Shown here piece after piece: positions 1 through 6,738 of a DNA stretch of 19,154 nt (its first letter is position 1; each line of letters opens with the position of its first letter). The stretch is from an uncultured Actinomycetes bacterium (GTDB taxonomy: Bacteria > Actinomycetota > Actinomycetes > Nanopelagicales > Nanopelagicaceae): assembly GCA_937864205.1 (NCBI GenBank), contig CALMJB010000109.1, positions 1-19,154 of the forward strand. Reading direction: 5' to 3'. Under the pieces are notes generated by a model that did not search any database, was not told the origin of the DNA, and saw only the letters and a list, made by a program, of their open reading frames with translations. Made by a program: the position numbers and the translations under genes.

Positions 1-2
1 CA

Positions 3-161
3 CTAGAGCTGGAATTAGAAACCGCTAGGGCTATCGCACTCTTTCCGGAAAAAATTCGCTCTGGCGTTGCGTTTGGATCAACCAAATTAAGGGATGGGAA
101 ATTATCGCCCGGTCTTATCGCCATATTGATTGGCTTTCTGAAACTAAATGTAGATTATTAA
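3..161 (+). CDS. 3' end of an unidentified protein (truncated by window edge)
   Basis: An open frame runs from the left edge to a TAA at 159-161 and encodes 52 residues with no stop. The tail starts LELELETARAIALFPEKI and ends FLKLNVDY. It is moderately hydrophobic near the end and shows no motif I recognise. The reading frame is only moderately longer than chance in AT-rich DNA. It ends 17 bases before the stop of the convergent DUF3117 gene, which fits the dense packing here, and no other frame covers this stretch better. I cannot name a family. The gene's start lies outside the window. Confidence 0.5.
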   Translation, partial: LELELETARAIALFPEKIRSGVAFGSTKLRDGKLSPGLIAILIGFLKLNVDY

Positions 162-178
162 CTTTGATCTTAAAAAAT

Positions 179-358
179 TTATTTCTTTACTAAAGCTACC
201 GCTGCTTGCAATACGCTGCTCAAATTTGTGGCTTCTTCAGCATTTAGCTCGACAACTAATCTTCCGCCACCTTCTAATGGAATTCGCATGATGAATGAGC
301 GAGCCTCTTTTGTCACTTCCATTGGACCGTCGCCTGTGCGGGGTTTCATAGCTGCCAT
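179..358 (-). CDS. DUF3117 family small protein
   Basis: This is a 59-residue protein that begins MAAMKPRTGDGPMEVTKE and continues with an MRIPLEGGGRLVVEL segment. Both are the signature of DUF3117, a short actinobacterial protein of about 55 residues (Rv1211 in Mycobacterium tuberculosis, as I recall). Its function is not established. The start is ATG at 356-358, six bases after a clear AAGGAG Shine-Dalgarno sequence (CTCCTT on + at 365-370). This is the clearest Shine-Dalgarno site in the window. A plausible sigma-70 promoter lies upstream, giving a leader of about 65 bases. The SD lies in a short palindrome, TCCTTAAGGA (366-375), which can form at most a weak hairpin. Confidence 0.92.
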   Translation of the reverse strand: MAAMKPRTGDGPMEVTKEARSFIMRIPLEGGGRLVVELNAEEATNLSSVLQAAVALVKK

Positions 359-430
359 TTAAGACTCCTTAAGGAAGAGGCCTGAGATACCAGGGATTAC
401 AAATTTTTTTAATTAAGTTGGTAAGAGAGA

Positions 431-460
431 ATTATCCCTTGAATTTATAATTTTCGCCAA
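431..460 (-). promoter_or_regulatory. Probable sigma-70 promoter of the DUF3117 gene
   Basis: Read on the - strand, TTGGCG (455-460) is followed after 18 bases by GATAAT (431-436), a five-of-six match to the -10 consensus. Transcription would start near 424. The 125-base gap between the sigma-like gene and DUF3117 holds nothing else I can support. This unit differs from most others in the window because it has a leader and an SD sequence rather than a start codon at +1. Confidence 0.45.
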
Positions 461-483
461 TTTGCTAATTGATTACTCGCGAA

Positions 484-681
484 CTACTCGCGGTCGGTGG
501 TGAATAATCCCAGCAAACGGCTCTTGCCAGAAACGATAACTGTTGATACCGCGCGTTCTGGTACGCCTAAAGTTTTTGCAATCTCTTTCTGTGATAAACC
601 TTTTACATAATACAGAGTGAGAATGAAGCGCTGCTCTTCTGGCAGCGCTGCCAAAATTTGCGCCAATGTTTCTTCACTCAT
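484..681 (-). CDS. Orphan sigma-70 region 4 (helix-turn-helix) protein
   Basis: This 65-residue protein consists almost entirely of a sigma factor region 4: LAALPEEQRFILTLYYVKGL is followed by the helix-turn-helix SQKEIAKTLGVPERAVSTV. This is the -35 recognition part of ECF-type sigma factors. There is no region 2, and an in-frame TAA 10-12 bases before the ATG rules out a longer N-terminus. The recognition helix ends in VSTVIVSGKSRL instead of the usual TVKSRLSRAR. It may be a small DNA-binding regulator, an anti-sigma-like partner of RNA polymerase, or a sigma remnant under selection. It lies 18 bases after the SRPBCC gene. There is no SD, and TAATCT lies at -12 to -7, so it may also be transcribed separately without a leader. 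Confidence 0.75.
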   Translation of the reverse strand: MSEETLAQILAALPEEQRFILTLYYVKGLSQKEIAKTLGVPERAVSTVIVSGKSRLLGLFTTDRE

Positions 682-687
682 AGGAGA

Positions 688-693
688 AGATTA
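688..693 (-). promoter_or_regulatory. Possible leaderless -10 box of the sigma-like gene
   Basis: TAATCT (- strand) lies exactly at -12 to -7 from the ATG, where a -10 box would sit if transcription began at the A of ATG. No matching -35 is visible. It overlaps the gap after the SRPBCC gene, so the gene may instead be read only from upstream. Confidence 0.35.
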
Positions 694-699
694 CTAGTG

Positions 700-1155
700 T
701 CAATAATTTGAAAATTGCCGCCTAAATCTGACCAGCGAAATAAATACCGCAAACTTTGTAAATGGCTTGGTCAACCGCGAAAGCAAAACCGGATAATCAA
801 TTCGCTCATACCAATTTAACTGACAACTATTTGCAGTAATTTGAATAAGTTCAAATCGGCCAAATCCCTTGAGCCATTTTCCATAATGATCCACTTCGCA
901 CACCCGACCAGTTTCCCATTTAGTCACTCTCATATGATCAAGTAAGCCAAACCTTAATTTCTTAAATAATCTAAGCCCGGTAAAAGCAGTAATTTGATTA
1001 CCGATTTGATCAGCTGCTGAATTTGGTTTTGTCGCGGTGACATCGGTGAATAGCATCCAATCCCCTTGAGATTCCCAATCAGTAAGTTTTTGCCACACCG
1101 CATGCGCTGGGGCGTTTACTTTGATTTGCACCGAAATATGAACCGCTTTTTTCAT
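700..1155 (-). CDS. SRPBCC (START/polyketide-cyclase fold) protein
   Basis: This 151-residue protein opens with the first strand and helix typical of the SRPBCC fold: ISVQIKVNAPAHAVWQKLTD, then WESQGDWMLF. Strand-rich segments follow (VCEVDHYGKWLKGFGRFEL, CQLNWYERIDYP). A basic, aromatic C-terminal helix (KFAVFISLVRFRRQF) ends the protein. Members bind hydrophobic ligands, but the ligand cannot be read from sequence. It lies 8 bases after the LOG gene on the same strand, so the two are probably cotranscribed. The ATG has no SD and sits in very AT-rich DNA. The family assignment is by fold pattern. Confidence 0.75.
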   Translation of the reverse strand: MKKAVHISVQIKVNAPAHAVWQKLTDWESQGDWMLFTDVTATKPNSAADQIGNQITAFTGLRLFKKLRFGLLDHMRVTKWETGRVCEVDHYGKWLKGFGRFELIQITANSCQLNWYERIDYPVLLSRLTKPFTKFAVFISLVRFRRQFSNY

Positions 1156-1163
1156 TTTATAAA

Positions 1164-1736
1164 TTAAATTTTCTTTTTTAATGAATCAATTGTGGTTTCA
1201 ACATCTAAACACCAATCCACATGATCCCACTGTCCAGTTTTCATAAAATTGTGATCATCTAAATGCTCTAGCGCCTTTTTTAATGGCGAGTAATAACCAT
1301 GCGGGTCACAAACTGCGATTGGCTTGCCATGAAAGTTCAAATACTTTCCCACCCAGATCTCAAAAAACTCTTCGAGCGTGCCAATTCCGCCCGGCAATGC
1401 GATGAAAGCATCTGATAACTCTTCCAACTTTGCTTTCCGATTTCGCATATTGTCAACGATATGAAGTTCATCTGCTGCTTCATCGGCAAACTCAATCGTC
1501 TTAAGTGATGCCGGAATTACTCCAATTGTTTTTGCACCAAATTTACGAGCACCGGCAGCCACCTGCCCCATCATTGAAGCTTTGCCGCCACCCCAAATTA
1601 AATTCCAGCCAGATTGGGCAATTGCGGCGCCGATATCAAATGCCAGGCGTAACGAATCGGTTGGAATATCAGGAGCCGAGGAACAAAACACACTTACTGA
1701 CTTAATCGCTTTATTTTCCGGATTAGTTTGATTCAT
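1164..1736 (-). CDS. LOG family protein (TIGR00730), probable cytokinin riboside 5'-monophosphate phosphoribohydrolase-type
   Basis: This is a 190-residue Rossmann-like protein. It shows the family's glycine loop WGGGKASMMG (residues 48-57), the arginine/lysine segment MRNRK (97-101), and the hallmark PGGIGTLEE (115-123), where the glutamate is catalytic in LOG enzymes. Such enzymes cleave nucleoside 5'-monophosphates into base and ribose-5-phosphate. In bacteria the natural role is often unclear. A LOG gene near dapD is a familiar actinobacterial arrangement; here it is divergent from dapD. It is first in the unit LOG - SRPBCC - sigma-like. No SD precedes the ATG; TAAGTT lies at -12 to -7, suggesting a leaderless transcript. 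Confidence 0.88.
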   Translation of the reverse strand: MNQTNPENKAIKSVSVFCSSAPDIPTDSLRLAFDIGAAIAQSGWNLIWGGGKASMMGQVAAGARKFGAKTIGVIPASLKTIEFADEAADELHIVDNMRNRKAKLEELSDAFIALPGGIGTLEEFFEIWVGKYLNFHGKPIAVCDPHGYYSPLKKALEHLDDHNFMKTGQWDHVDWCLDVETTIDSLKKKI

Positions 1737-1742
1737 CTAATT

Positions 1743-1748
1743 AACTTA
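1743..1748 (-). promoter_or_regulatory. Leaderless -10 box of the LOG gene
   Basis: TAAGTT (- strand) lies exactly at -12 to -7 from the ATG at 1736 and matches TAnnnT. No clear -35 is seen. It is one of several boxes at this fixed distance. Confidence 0.45.
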
Positions 1749-1795
1749 AACCCCGCTCAAATAAAGTTTTCACAACGGCAATCCTAGTGTTTTGA

Positions 1796-1801
1796 TACCT
1801 T
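1796..1801 (+). promoter_or_regulatory. Leaderless -10 box of dapD
   Basis: TACCTT lies at -12 to -7 from the ATG at 1808, so transcription would start at the A of ATG. There is no SD before dapD. The -35 region (about 1773-1778) is a poor match. Confidence 0.45.
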
Positions 1802-1807
1802 TAGTTT

Positions 1808-2749
1808 ATGTCTGGGATTGCTGATACTTATTTGAAGCAAAAAGCTTTCGGGGTCGGAACAATTTCAGTTGATTCGGCAAATAAGACAATTGAAGCAAGA
1901 TTTATCAAAGCAGAACTAACACCGATTTCAGATACATCGATTCCAAATTCATTAATCACATCTGATGCGATTAGAAAAATTAATACGAAGCAGATTTCTA
2001 TACAAATTGAACTGGATCAAGCCCCTAAAGATGTGCCAGATGCTTATTTAAGGCTGCATTTGCTTTCAATGCGCAAAGTGAAGCCAAACCAAATCAATTT
2101 AGACAATATTTTTGCAATCTTGCCAAACTTGGTTTGGACTTCTTGTGGTCCATGTTCAGTTGAAAACTTTGAAACTATCAGACTTCAACTTTTAGAAAAA
2201 TATCCGGCCATGAGTATTTACGGGGTAGACAAGTTTCCAAGAATGATTGATTACGTAATTCCAAGTGGCGTGAGAATTGCCGATGGAAATCGAGTAAGAC
2301 TTGGCGCACACCTTGCTAATGGCACAACCGTTATGCATGAAGGATTTGTTAACTTTAATGCCGGCACGCTCGGAAAATCGATGGTGGAAGGTCGCATAAG
2401 TGCCGGCGTAGTCATCGGCGATGGCAGTGATATCGGTGGCGGTGCTTCGATTATGGGAACTTTAAGTGGCGGCGGCAAAGAACGAATTTCAGTTGGCGAA
2501 CGCACTTTATTAGGTGCTAATTCTGGTTTGGGCATATCGCTTGGAAATGATTGCGTTGTTGAAGCTGGGCTTTATTTAACTGCTGGTAGCAAAGTTATTT
2601 TGCCTGATAAAAAAATAGTAAAAGCAATTGAACTATCTGGCGCCAACAATTTACTGTTCCGGCGCAATTCCCAAACCGGATCAATTGAAGCTCTGCCTAA
2701 AAATGGTACTTGGCAAGGTTTAAATTCAGTTCTGCACCAAAATCAATAA
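1808..2749 (+). CDS. dapD: 2,3,4,5-tetrahydropyridine-2,6-dicarboxylate N-succinyltransferase (actinobacterial type)
   Basis: This cytosolic enzyme transfers succinyl from succinyl-CoA to tetrahydrodipicolinate in the succinylase route to meso-diaminopimelate and lysine. At 313 residues it is close to the mycobacterial enzyme. The N-terminal half contains the typical WTSCGPCSVENFETIRLQLL segment. The C-terminal half is a left-handed beta helix built from hexapeptide-type repeats (about residues 160-275; for example VRLGAHLANGTTVM, GRISAGVVIGDGSDIGGGAS). The glycine-rich stretch after MGTLSGGG matches the CoA-binding part of the family. The gene stands alone: it diverges from the LOG gene and its stop is 19 bases from the convergent glycosyltransferase stop. 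No dapE is visible in the window. Confidence 0.95.
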   Translation: MSGIADTYLKQKAFGVGTISVDSANKTIEARFIKAELTPISDTSIPNSLITSDAIRKINTKQISIQIELDQAPKDVPDAYLRLHLLSMRKVKPNQINLDNIFAILPNLVWTSCGPCSVENFETIRLQLLEKYPAMSIYGVDKFPRMIDYVIPSGVRIADGNRVRLGAHLANGTTVMHEGFVNFNAGTLGKSMVEGRISAGVVIGDGSDIGGGASIMGTLSGGGKERISVGERTLLGANSGLGISLGNDCVVEAGLYLTAGSKVILPDKKIVKAIELSGANNLLFRRNSQTGSIEALPKNGTWQGLNSVLHQNQ

Positions 2750-2768
2750 GTTAGAAATTTGACCGCGA

Positions 2769-3767
2769 TTATTTAACCAATCTTTTTGGTGCGGTCAGAA
2801 AACCAATTCCCCAACTTAAGTGCATAGTTGCAAGCACCAGCGGCAATAATAATTTAGACAAAAGCTTTGGCCCGATAAATAAAGATCCAATCACTAAAAT
2901 CAAAAAGTATCCAACTATTGGAATCAAAAAGGTGCTGCCAAATAAGAAAGTAAGCAGTAACGAAATGGCAAGAACTAAAACCAAAATCGGCGCCATTAAA
3001 TAACGCATATTTATTGTGCCTTTATGTTTTCGGGAAACGGTGCGCCGCCATTTCCCGTACTGAAAATACTGCCGCGCTAAATCAGGCAATGTAGTTCTTG
3101 GTCTATAGGTCACAGAAAGTTTTGGATCAAACCAAACTATTCCACCATTTTTACGCAATCGGTAATTTAATTCCCAATCTTGTGCCCGAGAGAAATTTTC
3201 ATCAAATCCGCCTGCTTTAACTAATGCAGATTTTTGAAAAGTTCCAAGGTAAACCGTGTCAGATGGGCCAGCGAAACCGCCAACATGAAACCTGGCCGAA
3301 CCAACACCTAATCTGGATTTTAAAGCGCTGGCAATTGTGGATTGCAAGATTGAACTGCCTTGTGCATTCATGACACCTCCGACATTTACTGCACCGGTTT
3401 CATGCAATATTCGAACTGCATCAGAAATATATGTGTTAGAAATTTCAGCGTGGCCATCCATTCGACAGATCAAATCAAATTTGGAATTAGCAATTGCCAA
3501 ATTCAATCCGACTGGAGTTTTGCCGCTTGGGTTATCAATTAACTTAATTCGCAAATCAATTTTTGCTAGCGCAGTTGCCACCTGATTGGTTTTATCGGTC
3601 GATGGACCCAATGCCAAAATAATTTCAACTTCGCCTTTGTAATCTTGTTGTGAGATTGATCTGATTGTGGCGGCAAGATTTGCCTCTTCATTTAAAACCG
3701 CAATCACAACTGAGACTCCGGGATGAGCATCATTTAATTGCGGTTTATGAATCGATTGGCTAGTCAT
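2769..3767 (-). CDS. Membrane-anchored family 2 glycosyltransferase (ExoA-like)
   Basis: This 332-residue protein has an N-terminal GT-A catalytic domain. The nucleotide-binding start is VSVVIAVLNEEANLAATIRS (residues 18-37), the DxD-type metal site is RMDGHAE (102-108), and the acceptor and catalytic motif is AQDWEL (196-201). QYGKWRR (236-242) is the usual Q-x-x-RW-like element near the membrane. Three hydrophobic segments follow (about 257-280, 281-300 and 306-325), so the enzyme probably works at the inner face of the membrane on a lipid-linked acceptor. DGH in place of DxD resembles ExoA-type sugar transferases. The sugar and acceptor cannot be inferred. It is divergent from the LCP ligase, which supports a role in envelope polysaccharide assembly. 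Confidence 0.87.
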   Translation of the reverse strand: MTSQSIHKPQLNDAHPGVSVVIAVLNEEANLAATIRSISQQDYKGEVEIILALGPSTDKTNQVATALAKIDLRIKLIDNPSGKTPVGLNLAIANSKFDLICRMDGHAEISNTYISDAVRILHETGAVNVGGVMNAQGSSILQSTIASALKSRLGVGSARFHVGGFAGPSDTVYLGTFQKSALVKAGGFDENFSRAQDWELNYRLRKNGGIVWFDPKLSVTYRPRTTLPDLARQYFQYGKWRRTVSRKHKGTINMRYLMAPILVLVLAISLLLTFLFGSTFLIPIVGYFLILVIGSLFIGPKLLSKLLLPLVLATMHLSWGIGFLTAPKRLVK

Positions 3768-3776
3768 GGATTGCTA

Positions 3777-3782
3777 ACTTTA
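3777..3782 (-). promoter_or_regulatory. Possible -10 box of the glycosyltransferase gene
   Basis: TAAAGT (- strand) lies at -15 to -10 from the ATG at 3767 and would give a leader of only about three bases. There is no SD and no convincing -35. Confidence 0.3.
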
Positions 3783-3848
3783 CAGATTCTCATAAATCTT
3801 TAATCTAAATCAGTATCCGGTGTTATTCCATCTCTTTTAATCAGCACT

Positions 3849-3854
3849 TACACT
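3849..3854 (+). promoter_or_regulatory. Leaderless -10 box of the LCP gene
   Basis: TACACT lies at -13 to -8 from the GTG start at 3862. The hexamer 17 bases upstream, TTCCAT (3826-3831), is a weak -35. No SD is present. Confidence 0.45.
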
Positions 3855-3861
3855 GGTTTCC

Positions 3862-4935
3862 GTGAATCGCCAACGTGCTCGAAAATCAATAACTTGGCTT
3901 TCAATTTCCATTCTTATAATCGCCGGTTTATCTTGGTTGAGTTTTAGTGTTTTTTCAATAGCAGTCGATCAAATAGATCTATCAGCTGGTCGAACCGATC
4001 GTCCGAACAGAACATCTTCTGCAATTAATTATTTAATTGTTGGTTCAGATGCCCGAGAAGGCTTAACCATTGAACAAATGCAAAAACTAAGAGTTGGAAC
4101 GGTAGCGACAGCCGCCGGAAAAAGATCAGATTCAATGATGTTGATTCATATCTCTAAAACTCGTGATTCAGCTTATGTAATTTCAATTCCGCGTGACACA
4201 TATGCACTGATTCCAGAACATAAAAACAGCAAAGGTGTGACTATTCCGCAGGCCCCGCAAAAAATTAATGCGGCATACAACTTTGGCGGAGCCCCGTTAT
4301 TGGTACAAACGTTGGAAGAGATGACTAATTTAAAAATCGATCATTATCTGGAAATTAACTTTGCTGGATTTGCGAACATGATTGATGCTTTAGGCGGAAT
4401 TCAGATTTGTACCAAGAAAGCTCTCAGTGATTCAAAAAGTCATTTGGAATTGCCTGCTGGTACACACATTCTGGATGGAATCACCGCATTGGCATATGTG
4501 CGCAGCCGAGAATTAGATGGCACCGGAGATTTAGGCAGAATGAAACGTCAGCAAGCATTTTTTGGTGCCGTGTTTAGAAAAGCCACCAGTATTGGAGTAC
4601 TAACTAATCCAGTTAAATTAGGTTCGTTCTTAAATTCAGTTCTTGGTTCAATTACTACAGATTCGCAATTACAAACAAATGATTTGATTGATTTGGCAAC
4701 CAAAATGAAAAATCTAGCTGCCGGTAATGTACAAACATTGACGGTGCCATTATCTGATTTAAATTACAGCGACGGTGTAATAACTTCGGCGGTGATGTGG
4801 GATTCTGAACTTGCGCCACAACTATGGCAAATACTTAAAGATGATCTACCAATAACATCGACCGATACCGCCACTGCCACAAATTCGGCTAATAAATTCA
4901 AAACTCAATCTATAGATATTGAAAGTTGCTCATAA
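3862..4935 (+). CDS. LytR-CpsA-Psr (LCP) family cell-wall glycopolymer ligase
   Basis: This 357-residue protein has a short basic cytoplasmic tail, a transmembrane anchor (about residues 10-34) and an extracellular LCP domain. LCP enzymes move undecaprenyl-pyrophosphate-linked polymers onto peptidoglycan. Conserved family blocks are present in order: NYLIVGSDAREG, KRSDSMMLIH, VISIPRDTYALIP, KINAAYNFGGAPLL, INFAGFANMIDALGGI, and LDGITALAYVRSRELDGTGD followed by LGRMKRQQAF. The arginines and aspartates that bind pyrophosphate and magnesium in known members are kept. There is no LytR_C domain; a short Ser/Thr/Asn-rich tail ends the protein. The start is GTG with no SD, chosen because it directly precedes the basic residues of the anchor and lies 8 bases after a TAnnnT box. 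Confidence 0.93.
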   Translation: MNRQRARKSITWLSISILIIAGLSWLSFSVFSIAVDQIDLSAGRTDRPNRTSSAINYLIVGSDAREGLTIEQMQKLRVGTVATAAGKRSDSMMLIHISKTRDSAYVISIPRDTYALIPEHKNSKGVTIPQAPQKINAAYNFGGAPLLVQTLEEMTNLKIDHYLEINFAGFANMIDALGGIQICTKKALSDSKSHLELPAGTHILDGITALAYVRSRELDGTGDLGRMKRQQAFFGAVFRKATSIGVLTNPVKLGSFLNSVLGSITTDSQLQTNDLIDLATKMKNLAAGNVQTLTVPLSDLNYSDGVITSAVMWDSELAPQLWQILKDDLPITSTDTATATNSANKFKTQSIDIESCS

Positions 4936-5020
4936 AATGAGGTTGATAAACACTCTCTAAGTTAGACTTTTGTTTGAGTAATTAACCTGCCAAAAAATGT
5001 TTTAAAAAGTTGTTAGGAAA

Positions 5021-6331
5021 ATGTTGAAACTATCTGTAATCGGGACCGGATACCTAGGAGCCACTCACGCTGCTTGTATGGCTGAGTTAGGGTTTACCGT
5101 AGTCGGAGTCGATGTTGATCAAAATAAGATTGAGCAACTTTCCATCGGAAATGTCCCTTTCTACGAGCCCGGATTAGATGAGCTATTAAAAAAACAAATC
5201 ACGGCAGGTTTACTTAGTTTTTCAGCTGACTTTTCCGCAATCAAAGATTGTGATGTGCACTTTATTTGTGTGGGTACACCGCAAAGTAAAACTGGTAATG
5301 CCGCCGATCTGTCATTTGTAAATTCGGCGCTAGAGAAAGTCGCAAAGTTTGCCAAACCCGGTTCATTAGTTGTCGGAAAATCAACGGTTCCAGTTGGCAC
5401 CGCAGCCAGATTACGTTCGCAATTGAAACAAATAAACCCGGATGTTGAGTTAGCCTGGAATCCAGAGTTCTTGCGAGAAGGATTTGCAGTTGAAGATACG
5501 TTGAATCCAAATCGGCTAGTCGTCGGAGTCATTGATGACAAATCGGAACAGGTATTAAAACAGGTTTATTCGAAAAATCTGGCAGCGGGAATTCCATGGA
5601 TCAGAGCCGATCTGCCAACTGCTGAGTTGGTTAAAGTTGCCGCTAACTCATTCTTGGCGACCAAAATCTCTTTCATAAACGCGATGGCAGAAATTTGCGA
5701 AGCGGCAGATGGCGATGTAACGGTATTAGCAAAAGCGATTGGCTACGACCCAAGAATTGGAAATAAGTTCTTACAAGCTGGTATCGGATTTGGTGGTGGT
5801 TGTTTACCAAAAGATATTCGAGCATTTATGGCTAGAGCAGAAGAACTAGGTGCACAACAAGCTCTGGAATTCTTAAAAGAAATTGATGCCATCAACCTGC
5901 GAGCAAGGCAGCGCGTCATTGAACTTGTACGAAAAGATTTAAGCAATGATCTGAAATCAAAGAAGATTGCCGTGCTTGGCGCGGCCTTTAAACCCGACAG
6001 CGATGATGTGCGAGATTCGCCCGCGCTAGATATTGCCGAGCAAATTCGATCAGCTGGTGCGAATGTAACTGTTCACGATCCAAAGGCAATTTCGAATGCG
6101 CAAAAACGTTTTCCAAATTTAAATTTCGAATCTGAAATTGAAAAAACTATTTCCGGTGCAGATTTAGTTTTGCATTTGACCGAATGGAAGATTTATCGAG
6201 AATTAGATCCGGCCAAATTAAAATCTATTGTTAAAACCGCAATCATGATTGATGGCCGAAATGCGTTAGATCAAGACAAATGGCGCGCTGCTGGCTGGAA
6301 GTTTCGCGCATTGGGTCGAGTGGCAAAATGA
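5021..6331 (+). CDS. ugd: UDP-glucose 6-dehydrogenase
   Basis: This enzyme oxidises UDP-glucose to UDP-glucuronate with two NAD+, supplying uronic acid for polysaccharides. At 436 residues it has normal length. The NAD-binding motif is GTGYLGATHAACMAELG near the start. Further family blocks are VGKSTVPVGTA, WNPEFLREGFAVEDTLNPNR, ADLPTAELVKVAANSFLATK and FGGGCLPKD, with catalytic cysteine C261. The C-terminal UDP-binding domain includes LGAAFKPDSDDVRDSPAL. GDP-mannose dehydrogenase is a close relative, but the overall pattern favours Ugd. The ATG follows AGGA (5015-5018) only two bases away, an unusually tight SD. The glycosyltransferase and LCP genes upstream suggest its product feeds a wall glycopolymer. 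It overlaps the next gene by 4 bases. Confidence 0.93.
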   Translation: MLKLSVIGTGYLGATHAACMAELGFTVVGVDVDQNKIEQLSIGNVPFYEPGLDELLKKQITAGLLSFSADFSAIKDCDVHFICVGTPQSKTGNAADLSFVNSALEKVAKFAKPGSLVVGKSTVPVGTAARLRSQLKQINPDVELAWNPEFLREGFAVEDTLNPNRLVVGVIDDKSEQVLKQVYSKNLAAGIPWIRADLPTAELVKVAANSFLATKISFINAMAEICEAADGDVTVLAKAIGYDPRIGNKFLQAGIGFGGGCLPKDIRAFMARAEELGAQQALEFLKEIDAINLRARQRVIELVRKDLSNDLKSKKIAVLGAAFKPDSDDVRDSPALDIAEQIRSAGANVTVHDPKAISNAQKRFPNLNFESEIEKTISGADLVLHLTEWKIYRELDPAKLKSIVKTAIMIDGRNALDQDKWRAAGWKFRALGRVAK

Positions 6332-6738
6332 ACGATCAAACCGCAAGCGTGATTGACCAGATTTTGTCCCTTAAAACTTGGGCAGTTGTTGGATTAAGTA
6401 ACAATCAGGAACGAGCCGCATACAAAGTAGCTAAAACTTTAATTGATAAGGGCCACAAAGTGATTCCAATCCATCCAAAAGCTGAAACGGTGCACGGCCA
6501 AAAAGGTTATGCGAAATTATCTGATGTACCGGAAAAAATTGATGTGGTGGACATTTTCGTAAACTCAGAATTGGCCGGTGCGGTGGTTGATGAAGCCATT
6601 AACCAAAATGCAAAAGCGGTTTGGTTACAACTTGGGGTAATTGATCAAGTTGCGTTAGATAAGGCTAAAGCTGCAGGTTTGTTGGCAGTGATGGATCGCT
6701 GTCCAGCTATTGAATACCAAAGTCGCGCTCACTCCTGA
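6328..6738 (+). CDS. CoA-binding domain protein (CoA_binding_2 / YccU type)
   Basis: This 136-residue protein has a single Rossmann-like CoA-binding domain: WAVVGLSNNQERAAYKVAKT, then GHKVIPIHPKAETVHGQKGY and VDVVDIFVNSELAG. It ends with the family's AVWLQLGVIDQ and VMDRCPAIEY, whose late cysteine (DRCP) is typical. Stand-alone members resemble the first domain of succinyl-CoA ligase alpha chain; their function is unsettled. The ATG at 6328 overlaps the ugd stop as ATGA and begins where homology begins; a longer in-frame start inside ugd is unlikely. It is translationally coupled to ugd. Its 3' end overlaps the convergent unknown gene by 10 bases. Confidence 0.88.
   Translation: MNDQTASVIDQILSLKTWAVVGLSNNQERAAYKVAKTLIDKGHKVIPIHPKAETVHGQKGYAKLSDVPEKIDVVDIFVNSELAGAVVDEAINQNAKAVWLQLGVIDQVALDKAKAAGLLAVMDRCPAIEYQSRAHS

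Noticed and set aside
366..375. Palindrome TCCTTAAGGA over the DUF3117 Shine-Dalgarno site as a riboswitch or operator
   Set aside because: It is a perfect palindrome with no loop, so it can form at most about four base pairs. It is probably just SD sequence with chance symmetry.
698..703. Perfect TTGACA on the - strand before the sigma-like gene
   Set aside because: It lies only 4 bases from the candidate -10 box, and a 17-base spacer would put the -10 inside the gene. It is also mostly in the end of the SRPBCC coding region.
2251..2535. Open frame on - opposite dapD
   Set aside because: Its proline- and serine-rich product mirrors the glycine-rich beta-helix repeats of dapD; it is a shadow frame.
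4936..5020. TTGATA-like -35 and TAAGTT/TAGACT boxes before ugd
   Set aside because: The spacings (9-14 bases) do not fit a promoter. I could not settle on a start site, so no promoter is called.
6280..6327. Longer start for the CoA-binding protein inside ugd
   Set aside because: It would add 16 residues out of frame within ugd with no homology. The ATGA overlap at 6328 is the pattern used by several neighbours.
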